In this document: piece after piece, positions 27,748-36,376 of the stretch
Layout of the letters: each line of letters opens with the position of its first letter
Numbering within the stretch: position 1 is the stretch's first letter
Source: an uncultured Eubacteriales bacterium
GTDB taxonomy: Bacteria; Bacillota; Clostridia; Christensenellales; Aristaeellaceae
Direction: 5' to 3'
Assembly (NCBI GenBank): GCA_900315585.1
Contig: OMZP01000015.1
Coordinates: 56,830 to 120,829, forward strand
DNA: 64,000 bases
Position numbers and translations under genes: made by a program
The notes under the pieces: generated by a model
What the model was told of the DNA's origin: nothing
What the model saw: only the letters and a program-made list of their open reading frames with translations
Database searches by the model: none

Positions 27748-27999
27748 AGAGTGGAGTGAGGCGTTAAAGTTCGCCGGGGACCGGATTGCCACGTCGGCTC
27801 ATTACATGAGCCTCCTCGCAATGACGTACATCGAATCTGCGTCCAATCCCGTCATTGCGAGGAGCGAAGCGAAGCGGCAATCTGGTTCCCCCTGAATGAA
27901 ACAAATCCCGAAGGGATTTGCACCGTCATTCCTCATTCCTCATTCCTCATTCCTCACTCCTAACTCCTCACTCCACTCTCCACTCGCCTCACTCCATAT
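27733..27999. repeat. Composite RepC/RepB element, copy 2
   Basis: Same order and orientation as 25964-26201: GGAGTG-rich arm, RepB hairpin (27779-27887), AAATCCCGAAGGGATTT, then CATTCCTCATTCC and CCACTCTCCACTC units. It fills the acpS-nnr gap. Confidence 0.85.
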
Positions 28000-28014
28000 A
28001 GAGAGGACAATCCT

Positions 28015-29520
28015 ATGAAGCGACTGATCACCCCCTCCCAAATGCGCGCCATGGAGCAGCGATATTTCAGCGAAACCGGCACGGCCTCCATCGACCTGAT
28101 GGAGGTGGCGGCGTCGGCGCTCTGCGCGGCCATCACCCGGCGCTGCGGCACGGGCCGGACGGTGTACTTCGCCTGCGGCCCCGGCGGCAACGGCGGCGAC
28201 GGCTATGCCTGCGCAAGGCTCTATGCCGAAAAAGGCGGGCGCTGCGCGGTCCTTCCCGGCGCGCCGGCGAAGACCCCGGACGCCATCGAAAACCGTCGTC
28301 GGGCCCTGGAAATGGGCATCCCGGAGCTGGAAATGAGCGCGGGTGAGCGGCCCGATGTCTGGGTGGACGCCCTCTACGGCACCGGGCTCTCCCGCGCCCC
28401 GGAGGGCGTGGCCGCCGCGCTGATCGAGCGCATGAACGCCGACCGCGCCGCCGGGAGCCGGGTGATCGCCGCGGACATCCCCTCCGGGCTGAACGGGCGC
28501 ACCGGCGCGGCCTTCTCCCCCTGCGTCTGCGCCGACGCGACCGTCACCTTCCAGTTCGCCAAGACCGGCCACTTCCTCGCCGACGGGCTGGATGTGTGCG
28601 GGGAGATCGAGGTGGCGGACATCGGCATCCCCGCGGCCTTCTTCCCGGAGGATCTGCCCCGACTGATGGAGACCGGCGACGCCCTCGCCGCCCTGCCGGA
28701 AAAGCTCCGGAACGCCCACAAGGGCACCAACGGCCACCTGCTGATCGTGGCGGGCAGCCTGGGCATGGCCGGGGCCGCGGCGATCTGCGCCCAGGCGGTG
28801 CTCAGAAGCGGCGCGGGCCTGGTGACGCTGGCCGCGCCCGCGTCCATCGTGCCGATCCTGCAAACCCTGGCCCCCTGCGCCATGTGCGTCCCGCTACCGG
28901 AGGCGAACGGCGCGATCTCCGACGAGGCCGAAGAGGTCGTGGCGGCGCTGCTGCCCGGCAAGAGCGCGGCGGTCTGCGGCTGCGGGCTGTCCATGCGGGC
29001 CTCCGCCGCGGTGGTCGGGCGGCTGCTGGCCAGCGGCCTGCCCACCCTGTTTGACGCCGACGGTCTGAATCGAATCGCCGCCGACCCGTCCCTCAGGGCG
29101 ATGCTCGCGCCCCACCACCTGATCACGCCCCACCCCGGCGAGGCGGCGCGGCTGCTGGGGCAGCGGGTGACAGACCCCATGGCGGACGCCTTCGCCCTGC
29201 GGGAGCTGGGCTGCCAGGTGCTGCTCAAGGGAGCGACCACCGTGATCCCCGTGGGCAACGCGGCGGTGCTCAGCGCCAGCGGCGGCTGCGGCATGGCCAA
29301 GGGCGGCAGCGGCGACGCGCTGGCGGGGCTGGCGGGCGGCCTGATGGCCCAGTACGCCGCCGGAGGCACGCCTCTATCCGGCGAGGCCCTGGCCCGGTGC
29401 GCCGCCGTGGCCAGCGAGCTCCACGGGCGGGCCGGGGAGCTCGCCCAGGCGGAGGTCGGCCCTCGGGGCATGACCGCCCAGGACCTGGTGGCGGCGCTGC
29501 CCCGGGCGCTGATGCCATGA
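28015..29520 (+). CDS. nnr: Bifunctional NAD(P)H-hydrate epimerase/dehydratase
   Basis: Repairs hydrated NAD(P)H. The N-terminal YjeF epimerase domain (residues about 1-210) has QMRAMEQRYFSE, CGPGGNGGDGYACAR and VDALYGTGL. The C-terminal ADP-dependent dehydratase domain (about 225-500, ribokinase-like) has KGTNGHLLIVAGSLGMAGAA, TPHPGEAARLL and the catalytic AKGGSGDALAGLAGG. 501 residues is normal for the fused form. GAGAGGA precedes ATG 28015. Its stop overlaps the next start (ATGA), so translation is coupled to the unknown gene downstream. Confidence 0.96.
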   Translation: MKRLITPSQMRAMEQRYFSETGTASIDLMEVAASALCAAITRRCGTGRTVYFACGPGGNGGDGYACARLYAEKGGRCAVLPGAPAKTPDAIENRRRALEMGIPELEMSAGERPDVWVDALYGTGLSRAPEGVAAALIERMNADRAAGSRVIAADIPSGLNGRTGAAFSPCVCADATVTFQFAKTGHFLADGLDVCGEIEVADIGIPAAFFPEDLPRLMETGDALAALPEKLRNAHKGTNGHLLIVAGSLGMAGAAAICAQAVLRSGAGLVTLAAPASIVPILQTLAPCAMCVPLPEANGAISDEAEEVVAALLPGKSAAVCGCGLSMRASAAVVGRLLASGLPTLFDADGLNRIAADPSLRAMLAPHHLITPHPGEAARLLGQRVTDPMADAFALRELGCQVLLKGATTVIPVGNAAVLSASGGCGMAKGGSGDALAGLAGGLMAQYAAGGTPLSGEALARCAAVASELHGRAGELAQAEVGPRGMTAQDLVAALPRALMP

Positions 29521-30053
29521 TCTCCCGGCTGAGAGACGCGGCGCGCCTGGCCCTGCCGGAGGGCGCGTTTCTGCGGCGGGACCGGGGGGAAGGGCTGTTC
29601 GTCACCGACGCGCCCGCCCGCGACCCCGGCGGCGACTGGCGGGAGAAGCTGATCGAGGCGGGCTTCCTCGTGGAGGTGACCGGCGGCCTCGCCCGGCTCA
29701 CCCCCGGAGCGAAGTGGCTCGCGGCGCTGGAAGCCCGCTTTCCCCGGCCGCCGAGCCCCTTCTGCGAGACCCTGTTCCGCTTCGCGGGCCTGCCGCCGGA
29801 GAAAGAGAGCCTTTCCCTGTTCGCCCTGGGCGTCAAGGCCCAGGAGGACCCGGAGGCGGCGGCGCGCTTCGACCGGCGGCTGCGACAGCATGCGGCGGAA
29901 TGCCTGCGATTGAATGGAGCGGACGCCGGGAACGGCGTCTCCGCCTGCCCGTCGAACCCATCCTCAGGGGCGGCATCCGCACCGTCCGCGACCCCATCCA
30001 CCCACGGCGGCGGGCTCTACGCCTGCGCCCTGCTCAAGGAGGTAGAAACATGA
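29517..30053 (+). CDS. Unknown 178-residue protein coupled to nnr
   Basis: I do not recognise this protein. It starts MISRLRDAARLALPEG with ATG 29517 overlapping the nnr stop, and ends in ATGA overlap with the MBL-fold gene, so it is clearly part of that operon. It is charged and soluble, with no signal or membrane segment. The N-terminal half resembles a small winged-helix layout (WREKLIEAGFLVEVTGGLARLTPGAKWLAAL), which is inference from pattern only. The C-terminal part is Ser/Ala/Pro-rich and may be disordered. Codon use matches the neighbours, supporting real coding. Confidence 0.7.
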   Translation: MISRLRDAARLALPEGAFLRRDRGEGLFVTDAPARDPGGDWREKLIEAGFLVEVTGGLARLTPGAKWLAALEARFPRPPSPFCETLFRFAGLPPEKESLSLFALGVKAQEDPEAAARFDRRLRQHAAECLRLNGADAGNGVSACPSNPSSGAASAPSATPSTHGGGLYACALLKEVET

Positions 30054-30673
30054 AGCTGAAATGGCTGGGACACGCCTGTTTTGAACTGACGCTGGACAAC
30101 GGCAAGGTGCTGGTGACGGACCCCTACGACGACTCCGTGGGCTATCCCCCGCTGCGCGTGCAATGCGACGCGGCGCTGTCCAGCCACGGCCACCACGACC
30201 ACAATTACTTTGAAGCCCTGGAAGGCGACCCCGAGATCGTGAACACCCCCGGCGTACACGAAATCTGCGGCGCGACGGTCACCGGCGTGCCCAGCTTCCA
30301 CGACGACGCGGGCGGAAGCAAGCGTGGCCAAAACCTCATCTTCGTCATCGAGGCCGACGGGCTGAGGATCGCCCACCTGGGCGACCTGGGCCACCTGCCG
30401 GACACGGAGGAACAAAAAAAGGCCCTGACCGGGCTGGACGTGATGCTGATCCCCATCGGCGGCTTCTTCACCATCGACACGCAAGCGGCGGTGAAGATCA
30501 TCGAGACCTTCAAGCCCCGCTGCGCCGTCGCCATGCACTTCGCCAACGACTACTGCCACTTCCCCGTCTCCGACGAATCGGAGTTCGTGCGGCTGACCGG
30601 CGCGGCACGGCTGCCAAAGGAGATCGAGGTAACAAAAGAGCAGCCCAGCGGCTGCTGCGTGATGGCGTATTGA
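30050..30673 (+). CDS. UlaG-like MBL-fold metal-dependent hydrolase
   Basis: A 207-residue metallo-beta-lactamase-fold protein of the UlaG/RNase-Z-like short type. It starts KLKWLGHACFELTLDNGK and has the metal motif SSHGHHDHNYFEAL, a central Asp in IAHLGDLGHLPDTEEQ, and the later His in VAMHFANDYCHFP. The substrate is not known for most of this group. It overlaps the preceding unknown gene (ATGA), with AAGGAGG 8-14 bases upstream inside that gene. It forms the end of the nnr operon. Confidence 0.9.
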   Translation: MKLKWLGHACFELTLDNGKVLVTDPYDDSVGYPPLRVQCDAALSSHGHHDHNYFEALEGDPEIVNTPGVHEICGATVTGVPSFHDDAGGSKRGQNLIFVIEADGLRIAHLGDLGHLPDTEEQKKALTGLDVMLIPIGGFFTIDTQAAVKIIETFKPRCAVAMHFANDYCHFPVSDESEFVRLTGAARLPKEIEVTKEQPSGCCVMAY

Positions 30674-30679
30674 CTGAAA

Positions 30680-31160
30680 AAAGGCTCATCACGGAAAGTT
30701 GAGGGATTGGTATAACGTAGTCCGTTGACGTTGCGTACGGATCCTTCGCTCCGCTTATACTGAATTCCTTCTAAAACATGTACAAATGCGGAGTGGATTT
30801 TTCGTTCTGGCAAAGCTGAGCGGAGGGAGGCGATGCAGCGCATCGTTGACTGAAGCGAAGCCCGTTGTCATCCTGAGCGAAGCGAAGGATCTGTACATTG
30901 CGTTAGCTAACAGCATTAAAAGAGAATACCTGTGAATCGCTTCTTTTCATCCCCCAGCTTTCCATGAAGGGCCAAAAAAGAAACCGGATTGCCACGTCGC
31001 TCTTGCGCCCTCCACGCAATGACGGACAGCGAGGCTGCGTCCTAAACGTCATTGCGAGGAGAACCCATCGGGTTCGACGTGGCAATCCGGTTCCCTGAAC
31101 ACTGGTTCAAGCTGTTCCGTCACAGGTGGGGCGGGCGGCGCAACGCCGCCCCTACAGGGC
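30680..31160. repeat. Repeat cluster: RepJ, RepE, RepB, RepD
   Basis: A 510-base gap without a gene. A RepJ-like element spans about 30680-30974 (ends GGCTCATCACGGAAAGTTG and CAGCTTTCCATGAAGGGCC). It contains a RepE unit (30867-30896, GTCATCCTGAGCGAAGCGAA). A RepB hairpin follows (about 30988-31096), then RepD (31128-31156). Confidence 0.75.
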
Positions 31161-31186
31161 GGGGACTCTGTCTCAACTCTGAACTC

Positions 31187-32593
31187 TCAACTTTCCCTCA
31201 ACAGATCCTCCGGCAGCCTTCTCTTCCAGGCCCCGCGCTTGTAGGTGAACACGGTCATGGCCATGCCCAGCAGCCAGGAGATCAGCAGCGACGCGAACAG
31301 CGCCTCGGGGTTGCCCTTGGGCCAGGTCTCGCTGCGGGTCAGGTAGACCAGCAGGTAGGCCAGCGGCATGCGGATGACGATGGTGCAGATGATGGAGATC
31401 CACATGGGCACCATGGTCTCCCCCGCGCCGCGCATCGCGCCCTGGAGCACCTGGCTGACGGCGAAGGCGATGTAACCCAGGGCCAGCCAGCGCAGGCCGC
31501 GGATGCCGATGTCGATCACGTCCTCGGTTTCGGTGAACAGGCCGATCAGGTTGTGGCCGAACAGCAGGATGCAGGCCACCAGCACCAGCGCCGTGCCCAG
31601 GGCCAGCTTGGTCAGATCCTTCACGCCCCGGCGCACCCGGTCGATGCGCCGCGCGCCGATGTTCTGGCCCACAAAGGTGGTGGAGGCGGTGCCGAAGGTG
31701 AAGTTGGGCATCATGGCGAAGCCGTCCACGCGCATGATGGCCACGTTCGCGGCGATCACCGCCGTGCCCAGCGTGTTCGTGAGCCCCTGCACCACGATGG
31801 CGGACATGGAGAACAGCGCCTGTGTGATGCCCGCGGGCAGGCCCAGCATGCAGAGCTTCCGGGTCAGGGGGCCGTCGGGCACCAGGGTTTTGCGGTTGAT
31901 GTCGATGATGTCCTTCATGCGCACCAGCCTAATCAGGCACAGCGCGCCGGAGACGGCCTGGGCGATGATCGTGGCCCAGGCCACGCCCGCGATGCCCATG
32001 TTGAATTGCGCCACGAACAGGATGTCCAGCACGATGTTCAGCAGGCAGGCGACGATCAGGTACACCAGCGGCCAGAAGCTGTCGCCGATGCCCCGCAGCA
32101 CGCCGGAGAGGATGTTGTAGGCGCCGCCGCCCAGGATGCCGATGAAGATGATCTTCAGGTAGATCACCGCGCCGTCGGCCACGTCCGCGGGCGGGGCGAT
32201 CATGCCGATCAAAAGCGGCGAGGCAAAGAAGCCCACCACCGTCATCAAAAGGCCGCTGAACAGCGTGAGCATGATGGTGCTGCCCACCACCCGGCTCAGA
32301 GCGTCCCGGTCCCGGGCGCCAAAGTACTGGCTGGCCATGATGCTCGCGCCGGTGGCCACGCCCATGAACAGCACCAGCAGCAGATTCAGGATCGGGCCCG
32401 CCGTGCCCACCGCCGCCAGCGCCGTGTCGCCGATGTACTTGCCCACCACGATGCTGTCCACCGTGTTGTAGAGCTGCTGGGCCAGGTTGCCCACCAGCAG
32501 CGGCAGCGAGAACTGTATCAGCTTCATCATGGGCTTTCCGGTGGTCATGTCCTGCACGCCGAAAAAGTCCTTCACGCGGGTCATCCAGTGCAT
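31187..32593 (-). CDS. MATE family efflux transporter
   Basis: A 468-residue, 12-helix multidrug-and-toxin-extrusion exporter, probably driven by Na+ or H+. N-terminal family pattern: MMKLIQFSLPLLVGNLAQQL and YNTVDSIVVGKYIGDTALAAVG. The matching start of the second half is near LPAGITQALFSMSAIVVQG, with NVAIMRVDGFAMMPNFTFG. ATG 32593 is preceded by GGGAGG at 6-7 bases. It is divergent from a second MATE gene; the two are only distantly similar. Substrate unknown. Confidence 0.94.
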   Translation of the reverse strand: MHWMTRVKDFFGVQDMTTGKPMMKLIQFSLPLLVGNLAQQLYNTVDSIVVGKYIGDTALAAVGTAGPILNLLLVLFMGVATGASIMASQYFGARDRDALSRVVGSTIMLTLFSGLLMTVVGFFASPLLIGMIAPPADVADGAVIYLKIIFIGILGGGAYNILSGVLRGIGDSFWPLVYLIVACLLNIVLDILFVAQFNMGIAGVAWATIIAQAVSGALCLIRLVRMKDIIDINRKTLVPDGPLTRKLCMLGLPAGITQALFSMSAIVVQGLTNTLGTAVIAANVAIMRVDGFAMMPNFTFGTASTTFVGQNIGARRIDRVRRGVKDLTKLALGTALVLVACILLFGHNLIGLFTETEDVIDIGIRGLRWLALGYIAFAVSQVLQGAMRGAGETMVPMWISIICTIVIRMPLAYLLVYLTRSETWPKGNPEALFASLLISWLLGMAMTVFTYKRGAWKRRLPEDLLRES

Positions 32594-32626
32594 GCGCGCG
32601 CCCTCCCGTCTGCTATCCTCAGGAAA

Positions 32627-32655
32627 ACCATAGCACAGAAGCATTAATATTACAA
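32627..32655 (-). promoter_or_regulatory. Promoter of the minus-strand MATE gene
   Basis: Minus strand TTGTAA (32655-32650), 17-base spacer, TATGGT (32632-32627), 34 bases before the start. Confidence 0.6.
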
Positions 32656-32681
32656 CCATTCCCGCCCCGTCGGCAGGCCCT

Positions 32682-32726
32682 GGTGATAACGATTTGTTAT
32701 AATCACGGTTAAGTTTGTGATAACCG
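32682..32726. promoter_or_regulatory. Possible operator with repeated GTGATAAC
   Basis: GTGATAAC-like motifs occur in direct orientation at both ends and as GTTATAATCAC in reverse between them, within the divergent MATE-MATE gap. The arrangement suggests a repressor site. No regulator gene is adjacent. Confidence 0.35.
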
Positions 32727-32890
32727 AAGAATCCCCCTTCGGCGCATATTTGCCCCCGGAGGGGTTCATTTTGCAGAGGTCTGCGCATATTCTGGCTCAT
32801 ATATGCTCCACGCAACCCCGGCTGCATCAGGGGCTGCATCCCCGCAGCATATCCATAAATATAATTTATTGAGCATTAACCATTCATCAT

Positions 32891-32919
32891 TTGACATTAT
32901 CATTTTACAGAACTACAAT
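32891..32919 (+). promoter_or_regulatory. Promoter of the plus-strand MATE gene
   Basis: Perfect TTGACA (32891-32896), 17-base spacer, TACAAT (32914-32919). Confidence 0.8.
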
Positions 32920-32957
32920 AGAAAACCACAGAAACCGAAACAAAAGCACGTCGTGAT

Positions 32958-33014
32958 GCCGAGGCTCCCCTGTGCAAGGGGAGCTGTCGCCATTGGCGAC
33001 TGAGGGGTGGTTGG
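32958..33014. repeat. RepK element
   Basis: GAGGCTCCCCTGTGCAAGG followed by GGAGCTGTCGCCATTGGCGA and CTGAGGGGTGGTT, forming two hairpins in the 5' leader of the plus-strand MATE gene. I recognise this pattern as common between genes in clostridial genomes. Confidence 0.6.
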
Positions 33015-33044
33015 CCGTCATTTGAAAGCGAGGGGGGACGCCGC

Positions 33045-34460
33045 ATGAAGGACCGCGCCACGGAAACGCGCCTGTTTGCCCAGGCTCCTGTCCTGCGCGC
33101 CGTGCTGGCGCTGGCGATCCCCACGGTGATCAGCCAGATCATCCTGGTGGTCTACAACATGGCCGACACCTTCTTCATCGGCCTGGCGGGCAGCGACGCC
33201 ATGATCACCGCCGTGACCGTGTGCATGCCCGCGTTCATGTTCCTCTCCGCCGTCTCCAACCTGTTCGGCGTGGGCGGGGCCAGCGTGATCGCCCGCGCCC
33301 TGGGCCGGCAGGAGCCGGAGCGAGCCCGGGCCGCCGCCGCCTTTGCCTTCTGGGGCTGCGCGGCGGTGACAGCGGTCTATTCCCTGGCGGCGCTGATATT
33401 CATGCACACCTTCGTGGACCTGCTGGGCGGCAGCGACCCGGCGGTGCACGGCAGCGCCTGCCAGTACCTGATCTGGACGGTGGTCCTCGGCGGCCTGGCC
33501 ACCAGCCTGAACGCGCTGCTGGGCCACCTGGTACGCTCGGAGGGGCGCTCGGTGCAGGCGGGCTTCGGCATCGCCCTGGGCGGCATGCTGAACATCGTGC
33601 TGGACCCGCTGTTCATGTTCGTGCTGCTGCCGAAGGGCCAGGAGGTGCTGGGCGCGGCGGTGGCCACGAGCCTGTCCAACCTGATCGCCGCGGCCTACTT
33701 CCTGCTGGTGATCCGCCGCAACCGGGCCAGCTCGGTGCTGTCCCTGCGGCCGGTGAAATCGGCCCTGCGCCGGGGCATCCCCAAGGAAGTGCTGGCCACC
33801 GGGCTCCCGGCCTGCCTGATGACGCTGTGCGAGAACATCAGCTACGCGGTGCTGGACAACCTGATGGCCCTGTCCGGCACGGTGATGCAGGCGGGCCTGG
33901 GTGTGGCCAAGAAGGTGAACATGCTGGCCCACTGCATGGCCCGGGGCATGGCCCAGGGCGTGCTGCCGCTGATCGGCTACAACTACGCCGCCGGGAATAT
34001 CAAGCGCATGCGCTCGGCGGTGCGCCTCTCCGCGGGCATCTCGGTGGCCCTGTCCACAATGTGGATGGCCGCGAGCCTGCTGCTCTGCCGTCCGCTGATC
34101 GCCGTGTTCATCCGGCACGGCTCCGAGTCGGTGGACTACGGCGCGGCGTTTTTGCGCATCCTCTGCCTGGGCGGGCCCTTCTCCGCCTTCGCCTACGCCA
34201 TCATCTCCTTCTTCCAGGCCGTGGGCGAGAGCAAAAAGAGCTTCATCCTGGCCATCCTGCGCAAGGGCATCCTGGACATCCCGATGATGTTTATCCTGCT
34301 GCGCCTGATCCCCGTCTACGGCATCGTCTGGGCCACCCCCATCGCCGACGTGCTCTGCTGCATTACGGCGGTGCTCCTGTTCACCGCCTTCATCCGCCGC
34401 CTGTTCAACCGGGCGGGGTATGAGGTGTATTTGTATCAGGGAGTAGGGAGTAGGCAGTAG
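33045..34460 (+). CDS. MATE family efflux transporter
   Basis: A 471-residue, 12-helix MATE exporter. N-terminal half: VLALAIPTVISQIILVVYNMADTFFIG and SNLFGVGGASVIARALG. The second half begins near GLPACLMTLCENISYAVLDN with the ARGMAQGVLPLIGYNYAAGN motif. GAGGGGGG precedes ATG 33045. The last few codons (GVGSRQ and stop) are made of the GGGAGTAGGGAGTAGGC repeat that follows, so the natural C-terminus has been replaced or extended by repeat DNA. Confidence 0.94.
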   Translation: MKDRATETRLFAQAPVLRAVLALAIPTVISQIILVVYNMADTFFIGLAGSDAMITAVTVCMPAFMFLSAVSNLFGVGGASVIARALGRQEPERARAAAAFAFWGCAAVTAVYSLAALIFMHTFVDLLGGSDPAVHGSACQYLIWTVVLGGLATSLNALLGHLVRSEGRSVQAGFGIALGGMLNIVLDPLFMFVLLPKGQEVLGAAVATSLSNLIAAAYFLLVIRRNRASSVLSLRPVKSALRRGIPKEVLATGLPACLMTLCENISYAVLDNLMALSGTVMQAGLGVAKKVNMLAHCMARGMAQGVLPLIGYNYAAGNIKRMRSAVRLSAGISVALSTMWMAASLLLCRPLIAVFIRHGSESVDYGAAFLRILCLGGPFSAFAYAIISFFQAVGESKKSFILAILRKGILDIPMMFILLRLIPVYGIVWATPIADVLCCITAVLLFTAFIRRLFNRAGYEVYLYQGVGSRQ

Positions 34461-34680
34461 GGAGTAGGAATGGCTTCCTGCGTTGCGATCCGTCCTTCCG
34501 ATTCACAATGAACAGATCCTTCACTTCGTTCAGGATGACGGGATTTCAATTCGCTGTCATCCTGAATGAAGTGAAGGATCTGTACTTATGTATCAGAGAG
34601 GCGTTTGAAGCGGCGTTTTACGTTGATCCTCCTTCAGCGGCACTCTAAACTCCTCATTCCTCATTCCTCATTCCTCATTC
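34437..34680. repeat. RepC-like arms around a RepE palindrome
   Basis: GGAGTAGGGAGTAGG arm at the left, complementary CATTCCTCATTCC units at the right (about 34648-34680). In the middle is a RepE palindrome (34511-34586): ACAGATCCTTCACTTCGTTC and GAATGAAGTGAAGGATCTGT. Confidence 0.75.
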
Positions 34681-36165
34681 TTCTTCGGCCCAGCCCTTGC
34701 TGCGCTCGACGGCCTTGCGCCACATGTGGGTCAGGTGGCGGCGCTCAGCCTCGCCCATGCCGGGCGCAAACTCCCGGTCGATGGCCTGGAGGCGCTGCAA
34801 ATCGCCGTCCGTCCACGCGCCCACGGCCCGCCCGGCCAGCATGGCCGCGCCCATGGCGGTGGTCTCGATCACCCGGGGCCGCATCACGTTGGCGTTGAGG
34901 ATGTCGGCCTGGAACTGCATCAGGAAGTTGTTGGCGCTGGCGCCGCCGTCCACGCGGAGCATGGCGGTCTTCATGCCGGCGTCGTTCTCCATGGCGGCGA
35001 TCACGTCCGCGGACTGGTAGGCGATGCTCTCCAGCGCCGCCCGGACGATGTGCCCCCGGTTCGCGCCGCGGGTGAGGCCCACCAGGGTGCCCCGGCTGTA
35101 CATGTCCCAATGGGGCGCGCCCAGGCCGGTGAAGGCGGGCACGAAGTACACGCCGTTGTTGTCGGGCACGGAGGTGGCCACGGCCTCGGTCTCGGCGGCG
35201 GTGGACACCAGCTTGATCTCGTCCCGCAGCCACTGGACCACCGCGCCGCCCACGAACACGCTGCCCTCCAGGGCGTAGCTGGGCTTGCCGTCCACGCGCC
35301 AGCCAATGGTGGTGATCAGGTTGTGGGTGGACTTCACCGGGGCGTTGCCGGTGTTCATCAGCACGAAGCAGCCGGTGCCGTAGGTGTTTTTGCACATGCC
35401 GGGGGCGAAGCAGCCCTGGCCGAACAGCGCGGCGTGCTGGTCCCCGGCCATGGCCGCGATGGGGATCTCCCGGCCCAGGATGGCCTTGTCCAGCATGCCC
35501 ACCACCTGGCTGGAATCCACCACCCGGGGCAGCAGCGGCGCGGGGATGTCCATGGCCTTGAGCAGCGTCTCGTCCCACCGCTGCTCGTAGATGTTGTAGA
35601 GCATGGTGCGGGCGGCGTTGGTGGCGTCGGTCACGTGCACGTGGTTCGCCGTCAGGTGCCAGGCCAGGAAGCAGTCGATGGTGCCGAAGCACAGTTCCCC
35701 CTTCTCCGCCCGCTCCCGCGCGCCGGGCACGGTGTCCAGCATCCACTGGAGCTTCGTGCCGGAGAAATAGGCGTCCGGCACCAGGCCGGTGCGATCCCGG
35801 AGCACGTTGCCCAGGCCGTCCTGCTTCAACCGCTCCACCAGCGGCGCGGTGCGGCGGCACTGCCACACGATGGCGTTGCACAGCGGCTCGCCGGTGGCTT
35901 TGTCCCAGAGCAGCGTGGTCTCCCGCTGGTTGGTGATGCCGATGGCCAGGATGTCCGCCGGGTCCACCTTCGCCTTTTGCACCGCCAGCTTCAGGGAGTT
36001 GATCTGGCTGTCCAGGATGTCCTGGGGCCGGTGCTCCACCCAGCCGGGATGGGGATAGATCTGCTGGAACTCGATGTTGTGGGCCGCCACGATCCGCGCC
36101 TGGCCGTCAAACACCACGGCGCGGGAGGACGTGGTTCCCTGGTCCAGCGCGACGATGTACTTCAT
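34675..36165 (-). CDS. glpK: Glycerol kinase
   Basis: Phosphorylates glycerol to glycerol 3-phosphate. The 496-residue protein has the N-terminal phosphate-binding IVALDQGTTSSRAVVFD, the QRETTLLWDKATGEPLCNAI segment, AGDQHAALFGQGCF, KNTYGTGCFVLMNTG, and the second FGGY-family signature near MLRVDGGASANNFLMQFQAD. AGGAGG precedes ATG 36165. No glpF, glpD or regulator is adjacent, so it is an isolated glp gene. The last codons (WAEEE) run into a RepC arm. Confidence 0.97.
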   Translation of the reverse strand: MKYIVALDQGTTSSRAVVFDGQARIVAAHNIEFQQIYPHPGWVEHRPQDILDSQINSLKLAVQKAKVDPADILAIGITNQRETTLLWDKATGEPLCNAIVWQCRRTAPLVERLKQDGLGNVLRDRTGLVPDAYFSGTKLQWMLDTVPGARERAEKGELCFGTIDCFLAWHLTANHVHVTDATNAARTMLYNIYEQRWDETLLKAMDIPAPLLPRVVDSSQVVGMLDKAILGREIPIAAMAGDQHAALFGQGCFAPGMCKNTYGTGCFVLMNTGNAPVKSTHNLITTIGWRVDGKPSYALEGSVFVGGAVVQWLRDEIKLVSTAAETEAVATSVPDNNGVYFVPAFTGLGAPHWDMYSRGTLVGLTRGANRGHIVRAALESIAYQSADVIAAMENDAGMKTAMLRVDGGASANNFLMQFQADILNANVMRPRVIETTAMGAAMLAGRAVGAWTDGDLQRLQAIDREFAPGMGEAERRHLTHMWRKAVERSKGWAEEE

Positions 36166-36219
36166 AGTCCGTTCCTCCTGTCGTTTGATCGCCTTTCCGG
36201 CATGAACTGCAATTCAAAT

Positions 36220-36358
36220 GTAGGGGCGCCGTTTCGGCGCCCGCCCAAAGCCTTCCCCTTTGGGGAAGGTGGCACGACGAAGTCGTGACGGATGAGGTCG
36301 AAACCTTCATTCATCATGCCTGCTGTGCCTGGGCGGGCGGCGCAACGCCGCCCCTACA
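36220..36358. repeat. RepD, RepA half-element, RepD
   Basis: RepD (36220-36246), a left-half RepA (36248-36300) without its right arm, and RepD in the opposite orientation (36331-36358). No gene is seen between glpK and the acidic protein gene. Confidence 0.75.
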
Positions 36359-36376
36359 GCATGTCATTCTATTTCA

